Origin: Frigoribacterium sp. CFBP 13712
Lineage (GTDB): Bacteria > Actinomycetota > Actinomycetes > Actinomycetales > Microbacteriaceae
DNA length: 64,000 bases
Direction: 5' to 3'
NCBI RefSeq assembly: GCF_014842255.1
Contig: NZ_JACYVH010000005.1
Location: 62,023-126,022, forward strand
The position numbers were made by a program, and so were the translations under genes. This document shows positions 59,653 to 64,000 of this stretch, in pieces (position 1 is the stretch's first letter; the number at the start of each line of letters is the position of its first letter). Below the pieces are notes generated by a model. That model saw only the letters and a program-made list of their open reading frames with translations. It had not been told where the DNA came from and did no database searches.

Positions 59653-60020
59653 TGCCCCTCTCGGCGATCCAGGCTCTCGGAGCCGTCCAACCGTCCGGCT
59701 ACGCCGACGCCGCCTCGCTGCTGCAGGGGGCCGGTGGCGCGTCGGGTGCCGCGGGCGCTCTCGACGCGACCGGACGAGGAGGCGCGACCAGCGCCTCCGG
59801 GGCGACCTTCGGCGCGTCGATGGCCGGTGCCGTCGAGGGCCTCCAGCAGATGCAGGGTGAGGCCAAGACCCTCGCCGTGAAGGCCGTGACCGGCGATCTG
59901 ACCGACATCCACGATGCGACCATCGCGGCGACCCGCGCCCAGGTCACCCTCGAGCTCGTCAGCGCCGTCCGCAACAAGGGCGTCGACGCCTTCAACGAGA
60001 TCATGAGGATGCAGGCCTGA
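59652..60020 (+). CDS. fliE: Flagellar hook-basal body protein FliE
   Basis: 122 residues. The C-terminus (DLTDIHDATIAATRAQVTLELVSAVRNKGVDAFNEIMRMQ) is the diagnostic FliE helix. The N-terminal half is Gly/Ala/Ser-rich and contains a copy of the AGGAGGCGCG motif (59778-59787). FliE couples the MS ring to the rod. Overlaps flgC and fliF. Confidence 0.92.
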   Translation: MPLSAIQALGAVQPSGYADAASLLQGAGGASGAAGALDATGRGGATSASGATFGASMAGAVEGLQQMQGEAKTLAVKAVTGDLTDIHDATIAATRAQVTLELVSAVRNKGVDAFNEIMRMQA

Positions 60021-61693
60021 TGCCCACCGCCGTCAAGAACTCGCTCGACCGGATGCGCGCGACCCTCGCGGGCTTCTCGATCGCGCAGAAGACCATCGCG
60101 GTCATCCTGCTCGCCGCCCTCGTGCTCGGCGTCGTCGCGCTGTCCGCGTGGCTGTCGAAGCCGACCTACACGCCGCTGTTCAGCGGCGTCGACCCGGCCG
60201 ACGCGAGCGCCATCGTCGAGCAGCTGCAGGCCGACGGGGTGCCGTACGAGCTGACCGCCGGCGGCAACACGATCCTCGTGCCCGAGGAGCACGTCTACCA
60301 GGAGCGCCTCACCGCCGCGGCCGCCGGACTGCCCTCGACCGCCGGCACCGGCGGCTACACGCTGCTCGACACGATGGGCGTGACATCGTCGGAGTTCCAG
60401 CAGGACGTCACCTACAAGCGCGCCATCGAGGGCGAGCTCGCCAACACCATCAAGGCGATGGAGGGCGTGAAGAACGCGACCGTGCAGCTCGCCATCCCCG
60501 AGGAGACCGTGTTCGTCGCCGAGCAGCGCGACCCCACGGCGTCGGTGTTCGTCGAGACGCAGGCGGGGGTCTCGCTCACCACGAAGCAGGTGCAGGCGAT
60601 CGTCAACCTGACCAGCGCCTCCGTCGAGGGCATGACCCCGACCGGCGTGGCCGTCACCGACTCGACAGGCACGGTGCTCTCCGAGGTCGGCACCGGGGCG
60701 ACGGGAGGAGGCGCGGGCGAGGCCGGCGAGTACGAGACGAAGGTGCAGACGGCCGTGCAGACCATGCTCGACAAGGTCGTCGGCGTCGGCAACTCGTCGG
60801 TCGTGGTCGCCGCTCAGCTGGACCAGAACTCGGGCACGCGCGTCACCGAGTCGTTCACCGAGCCCGAGAGCGGACCCCTCGCGCTGAACGAGTCGAGCAC
60901 CACCGAGCAGTACGGCCCGGACGGCGCCGGCACCGGCACCACCGGGGTGCTCGGCCCCGACAACATCGCCGTGCCCGCGGGCGGCGACGGCGAGGCCGCG
61001 ACGGCCGACGGCGCCGCGGGCGACGGGTACGTCAACGAGTCGGCGACGAAGAACAACGCGGTCGACAAGGTCACCGAGACGATGAGCGTGCCGTCGGGCA
61101 CGGTGGCCCGCCAGACGGTGTCCGTCGCGCTGAACGCGACGGCCGCGCAGGGCGTCAACATGCAGAGCATCCGCGACCTGGTCGACAGCGCGGCCGGGAT
61201 CGACGGCGCCCGCGGCGACACCGTCGACGTGGCCATGGTCGACTTCGACACCTCGGCCGCCGCCGCCGCGCAGGAGGCGCTCGCCGCCGCCGACGCCGCC
61301 GCCGCGACGGAGGCGATGTGGTCGACGATCCGCACCGCGAGCATCGTCGGGTTCGTCGCGCTCGCGGCCATCGTCGCGCTCATCGTCTTCGCCCGTCGGA
61401 GCCGCCGTCAGGCCCGGGAGGACGTCGACCTCGGCGAGCTCGCGTCCGCGAACGCAGCCCAGACCTGGGATGCGACCATGCGTCTCGACCTGGACGCCGC
61501 CTCCGGACGCTCCATGCTCGGCGCAGACGACACGGCGACGCAGATGCTGCCCACGGTCGACGCCCCCGAGCCGTCGCCAGAGGTGCTGTCGGCCGAGCGC
61601 CGCCGCGCCGAGGTGGACGCGCTCGCCGAACGCGACCCGGCCAAGACGGCCGAGCTGCTGCGCGGCCTGATGGACCAGCGGAGCGGACTGTGA
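60020..61693 (+). CDS. fliF: Flagellar MS-ring protein FliF
   Basis: 557 residues. N-terminal helix (about 22-43), the YscJ-like domain (SKPTYTPLFSGVDPADASAIVEQLQADGVPYELT; TYKRAIEGELANTIKAMEGVKNATVQLAIPEETVF), a C-terminal helix (about 435-455) and a cytoplasmic tail ending in DPAKTAELLRGLMDQRSGL, which binds FliG. Another 14-mer-like copy (60706) encodes a GAGE insertion. Overlaps fliG by GTGA. Confidence 0.95.
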   Translation: MPTAVKNSLDRMRATLAGFSIAQKTIAVILLAALVLGVVALSAWLSKPTYTPLFSGVDPADASAIVEQLQADGVPYELTAGGNTILVPEEHVYQERLTAAAAGLPSTAGTGGYTLLDTMGVTSSEFQQDVTYKRAIEGELANTIKAMEGVKNATVQLAIPEETVFVAEQRDPTASVFVETQAGVSLTTKQVQAIVNLTSASVEGMTPTGVAVTDSTGTVLSEVGTGATGGGAGEAGEYETKVQTAVQTMLDKVVGVGNSSVVVAAQLDQNSGTRVTESFTEPESGPLALNESSTTEQYGPDGAGTGTTGVLGPDNIAVPAGGDGEAATADGAAGDGYVNESATKNNAVDKVTETMSVPSGTVARQTVSVALNATAAQGVNMQSIRDLVDSAAGIDGARGDTVDVAMVDFDTSAAAAAQEALAAADAAAATEAMWSTIRTASIVGFVALAAIVALIVFARRSRRQAREDVDLGELASANAAQTWDATMRLDLDAASGRSMLGADDTATQMLPTVDAPEPSPEVLSAERRRAEVDALAERDPAKTAELLRGLMDQRSGL

Positions 61694-62739
61694 CCGACCT
61701 CGTCGTGCCCTTCGCCGCCACCCCGCAGGCGCCGACCGCCCTGACGGGGCCGCAGAAGGTCGCCGTCATCCTGATGCAGATGGAGCAGAGCCGCGCCGCG
61801 ACCGTCATGCAGCAGTTCAGCGAGGACGAGGCGGCGGAGATCACGACGGAGATCGTGCGGATGCGCCGGGTCGACGCCGCCGTCGCCGAGTCGACCGTGG
61901 CCGAGTTCCACGAGCTGAGCGTGTCGGGTCAGCACCAGCCGCGCGGCGGACACGACGTCGCGATCGGTCTGCTCGAGGCATCGTTCGGGTCGGAGCGCGC
62001 GGCCGGCGTCATGGAGCGGCTCGCGTCGAACATGGCCCGCAAGACGTTCGAGTTCCTCGACGAGGCCGACCCCGGTCAGGTCGTCGCTCTGCTCGACGGC
62101 GAACTGCCGCAGACCATCGCCCTCGTGCTCGCGCATGTGCGTCCGCCCCAGGCGTCCGCCGTGCTCGCCGGGCTCGACCTCGACGTCCGAGCCGACGTCG
62201 CCCAGGCGATCGCCACCATGGGCACCGCCACGCCCGAGGCCGTCGGGATCGTCGCGGCGACGCTCAAGATCCGGGCCGGGGCCGTCGTGGCTCCGCGCGA
62301 CCAGATCGAGGTCGTCGGCGGCATCCAGCCCCTCGTCGAGATCATCAACCGCAGCGACAGCGCGACCGAGCGGGCGCTGCTCGACGGTCTCGACGCCCGC
62401 GACCCCGAGCTGGCCGAGGAGGTCAGGTCGCGGATGCTCACCTTCGAGGACATCGTCCGACTCGAGACGCGCGACATCCAGCAGGTGCTGCGCGGCATCG
62501 ACGCGGCCGTGCTCGCCCTGGCGATGAAGGGCGCGCCGTCGGCCGTGACCGAGGTCATCCGCGGCAACGTGTCGGCCCGCAACGCCGAGCTGCTCGACGA
62601 CGAGCTGGCCTCGCTCGGACCGGTGCGCCGGTCGCAGGTCGAGGAGGCGCGGGCCGAGGTCGTCCGCGCCATCCGCGAACTCGAGGCGCTCGGCTCGATC
62701 ACCGTGCACCGCGCTGACGACGACGCCCTGGTCGAGTAG
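61690..62739 (+). CDS. fliG: Flagellar motor switch protein FliG
   Basis: 349 residues. LTGPQKVAVILMQMEQSRAATVMQQFSEDE starts the N domain; GELPQTIALVLAHV is the middle-domain EHPQ motif with Leu for His; FEDIVRLETRDIQQVLRGID is the C-terminal charged torque helix. Starts at GTG 61690, overlapping the fliF stop. It forms the rotor track for the stator. Confidence 0.95.
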   Translation: MTDLVVPFAATPQAPTALTGPQKVAVILMQMEQSRAATVMQQFSEDEAAEITTEIVRMRRVDAAVAESTVAEFHELSVSGQHQPRGGHDVAIGLLEASFGSERAAGVMERLASNMARKTFEFLDEADPGQVVALLDGELPQTIALVLAHVRPPQASAVLAGLDLDVRADVAQAIATMGTATPEAVGIVAATLKIRAGAVVAPRDQIEVVGGIQPLVEIINRSDSATERALLDGLDARDPELAEEVRSRMLTFEDIVRLETRDIQQVLRGIDAAVLALAMKGAPSAVTEVIRGNVSARNAELLDDELASLGPVRRSQVEEARAEVVRAIRELEALGSITVHRADDDALVE

Positions 62740-62752
62740 CCCGGCCACCCAC

Positions 62753-62774
62753 CGCGGCCCCCCTTCGGGGCAGC
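62753..62774 (+). terminator. Possible weak hairpin between fliG and fliH
   Basis: GCCCC-CCTTC-GGGGC, 16 nt past the fliG stop and just before the fliH promoter. Weak; it may reduce rather than stop read-through. Confidence 0.4.
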
Positions 62775-62776
62775 TC

Positions 62777-62804
62777 CTAACGCCGGCCCGCCCCCGGTCG
62801 AGAG
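62777..62804 (+). promoter_or_regulatory. Sigma-28-type promoter of fliH-fliI
   Basis: CTAACG, 14 nt, GTCGAGAG. Internal to the flagellar cluster, directly after fliG. Confidence 0.82.
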
Positions 62805-62812
62805 TCGCAGCT

Positions 62813-62827
62813 GAGCACGGATCGCTC
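62813..62827 (+). promoter_or_regulatory. CsrA-type hairpin 1 in the fliH leader
   Basis: GAGC-ACGGATC-GCTC, with an extra T-A pair at the base where flgB has a T-G wobble. Starts 16 nt after the first base of the -10 element. Confidence 0.65.
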
Positions 62828-62837
62828 ACCTCACCCC

Positions 62838-62852
62838 GGCCACGGATCGGCC
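62838..62852 (+). promoter_or_regulatory. CsrA-type hairpin 2 in the fliH leader
   Basis: GGCC-ACGGATC-GGCC with an extra C-G pair at the base. Ten nucleotides after hairpin 1. Confidence 0.65.
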
Positions 62853-62880
62853 GTCGTCCTCGAACGCCGAACGGCCCGTG

Positions 62881-63699
62881 ATGCTCGATCCCGTGATGAA
62901 CCCCCCGGCCTCCGCGCCGGGCTCCGTCGCGCGTGTCGTGTATCCGACCATCGCCGGACCGGGGTCCGACCGCGCCGCCGCCCGCGACGCCGACGACGTG
63001 CGCGCCGAGGCCCGGGGCCACGCCGCCGGGTACGCCGCGGGTCTCCGCGCCGCCGAGCTCGAACTCGCCGCGCGCCGTGCCGCCCTCGAGGCCGAGCACG
63101 CCGAGCTGCACGAGCGGCTCATGGCGCACGGCATCGCCGCGGCGGACATCCTGGTCACGGCAGCGAGGGCGCTGGACGCCCGCGTGGTCCAGTCGGTCTC
63201 CGACGCCGAGGAGGTGCTGGTCGCCACCGCATTCGACCTCGCGGAGGCGGTGGTCGGCTACGAACTCCGCGCCTCCGAGCCCTCGGCGGACGCGCCCGCG
63301 GCGGACGCGCCCGCGGCGGACGCGCCCGCGGCGGACGACCCGTCGGCGGACGAGCCGTCGGTGGACGAGCCCGCGACCCCCGGAGACCCCGATCCCCGCG
63401 CCGGACGCACCGCCCGGGCCGCCGTCGCGCGCGCCCTCGCCGGAGCGGACGGGAGCGTCGTGACCACCCTGCGGCTGCACCCTCTCGATCTGGCGCTCCT
63501 AAACGAGTCGACCCGTGCCTCCTCGGCTCCGGGGGTCGTCTTCGCCGCGGATCCGTCGCTCGGACGGGGCGACGCCGAGGCCGATCTGCCGGTCGGGCTG
63601 ATCGACGCCCGTCTCGACACGGCGCTCGCCCGCGCGCGACAGGCCCTGCTGGGCGCGCCCGCGGACACCCCGCCGTCCACGACCGGAGCGACCTCGTGA
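62881..63699 (+). CDS. fliH: FliH-like flagellar export ATPase regulator
   Basis: 272 residues. The N-terminal coiled-coil (RAEARGHAAGYAAGLRAAELELAARRAALEAEHAELHERL) has FliH-type Gly/Ala spacing. The C-terminal DAEADLPVGLIDARLDTALARARQAL matches the FliH end. A tandem coded repeat (ADAPA)4 lies between (about residues 137-160). It holds FliI at the export gate. ATG 62881 has no strong Shine-Dalgarno, which is odd for this cluster. Confidence 0.85.
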   Translation: MLDPVMNPPASAPGSVARVVYPTIAGPGSDRAAARDADDVRAEARGHAAGYAAGLRAAELELAARRAALEAEHAELHERLMAHGIAAADILVTAARALDARVVQSVSDAEEVLVATAFDLAEAVVGYELRASEPSADAPAADAPAADAPAADDPSADEPSVDEPATPGDPDPRAGRTARAAVARALAGADGSVVTTLRLHPLDLALLNESTRASSAPGVVFAADPSLGRGDAEADLPVGLIDARLDTALARARQALLGAPADTPPSTTGATS

Positions 63700-64000
63700 C
63701 CGCGCCGACCGCCCTGGCGCCCGCCCCCGTCGCCCGCGTCGCACCCGCACCCGCCCGCGTCGCCCCCGCACCCGCCCGCGTCGCCCAGGCCCGCGTCGCG
63801 CAGACCCGCATCGCGGCCGCCCGCGCCGCCGCCCGCCCGCAGCGCGTCGGCCGGGTCAGCACCGCCGTCGGTCTCGGCATCACGATCGTCGGTCTCGACG
63901 CCGCGGTCGGCGACGTCGTCAGCGTCGGTGACGCGACCGACGGTTCGAACCTCGCCGAGGTCGTCGCGACGACTCCCGACGGCGTCCGCTGCATGCCGCT
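63696..64000 (+). CDS. fliI: Flagellum-specific ATPase FliI (N-terminal part, cut by window end)
   Basis: 101 codons visible, starting at GTG 63696 which overlaps the fliH stop. After an Ala/Pro/Arg/Val repeat leader (APAPARVAPAPARVA) comes the beta-barrel start GRVSTAVGLGITIVGLDAAVGDVVSV and LAEVVATTPDGVRCMPL, as in FliI/F1-beta-like ATPases. The Walker motifs lie beyond 64000. Confidence 0.85.
   Translation, partial: MTAPTALAPAPVARVAPAPARVAPAPARVAQARVAQTRIAAARAAARPQRVGRVSTAVGLGITIVGLDAAVGDVVSVGDATDGSNLAEVVATTPDGVRCMP

Noticed and set aside
1-64000. tRNA, rRNA, insertion sequences, integrases
   Set aside because: Looked for cloverleaf ends, rRNA landmarks and transposase motifs; none seen.

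Overview
High-GC actinobacterial chromosome segment, most like a motile member of the Microbacteriaceae. That assignment is inferred from gene content, codon bias and leaderless TAnnnT promoters; no rRNA or other marker gene is present. I see no tRNA, rRNA, CRISPR, transposase or integrase.

Layout. 0-26 kb is mostly housekeeping and accessory metabolism: two SDR oxidoreductases, a coupled GAF-PP2C phosphatase and BLUF blue-light sensor (2.7-4.4 kb), a Cys-rich pentapeptide protein, two aldo/keto reductases, an AAA ATPase whose start abuts an AT-rich double dyad, a G6P dehydrogenase, a HAD phosphatase, two paralogous membrane-anchored beta-propellers around an amino-acid permease, two tandem peroxiredoxin-like proteins, and an nei-lhr DNA-repair pair. 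26-44 kb continues with a PAP2/diacylglycerol-kinase fusion, small-domain proteins (DUF1810, GNAT, SIMPL, esterase, DUF4916, DUF1684, DUF427, CGNR, SprT), an AbiEi/DUF559-like protein between two hairpin repeats, a DEAD-box helicase with an RGG-type tail, and a low-GC pair of unknown membrane proteins (36.8-38.0 kb).

45.4-53.5 kb and 58.7-64 kb are flagellar. The first block is flgN-flgK-flgL-fliW on the minus strand, divergent from fliA (sigma-28)-fliC-fliD-fliS-fliT-like. Between the blocks sit a CitMHS citrate transporter and a divergent CitA/CitB-type two-component pair. The second block is flgB-flgC-fliE-fliF-fliG, then fliH-fliI running off the right end. Four flagellar transcription units start with the same promoter, C(T/A)TA-type -35, exact spacing, and GTCGAnAG, matching the sigma-28 consensus, so the local fliA product probably drives them.

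The most interesting signal is in the flagellar leaders. Right after the sigma-28 start sites of flgB and fliH are two hairpins each, and in fliC one hairpin. All five present ACGGAU(C) in the loop on different stems, and fliC has a further ACGGAGG at its Shine-Dalgarno. This is the architecture of CsrA (RsmA) binding sites, and the window encodes FliW, the CsrA antagonist, but no csrA. I infer a FliW-CsrA translational checkpoint covering flagellin, rod and export genes.

The window is also unusually rich in short repeats: at least 20 exact copies of the 14-mer AGGAGGCGCGGGTC on both strands, three copies of a 62-bp palindrome, several families of intergenic hairpins, two tandem hairpin arrays and a long CACGCAG microsatellite in the flgB leader. 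Many genes start 6-7 nt downstream of a TAnnnT box, that is, leaderless.
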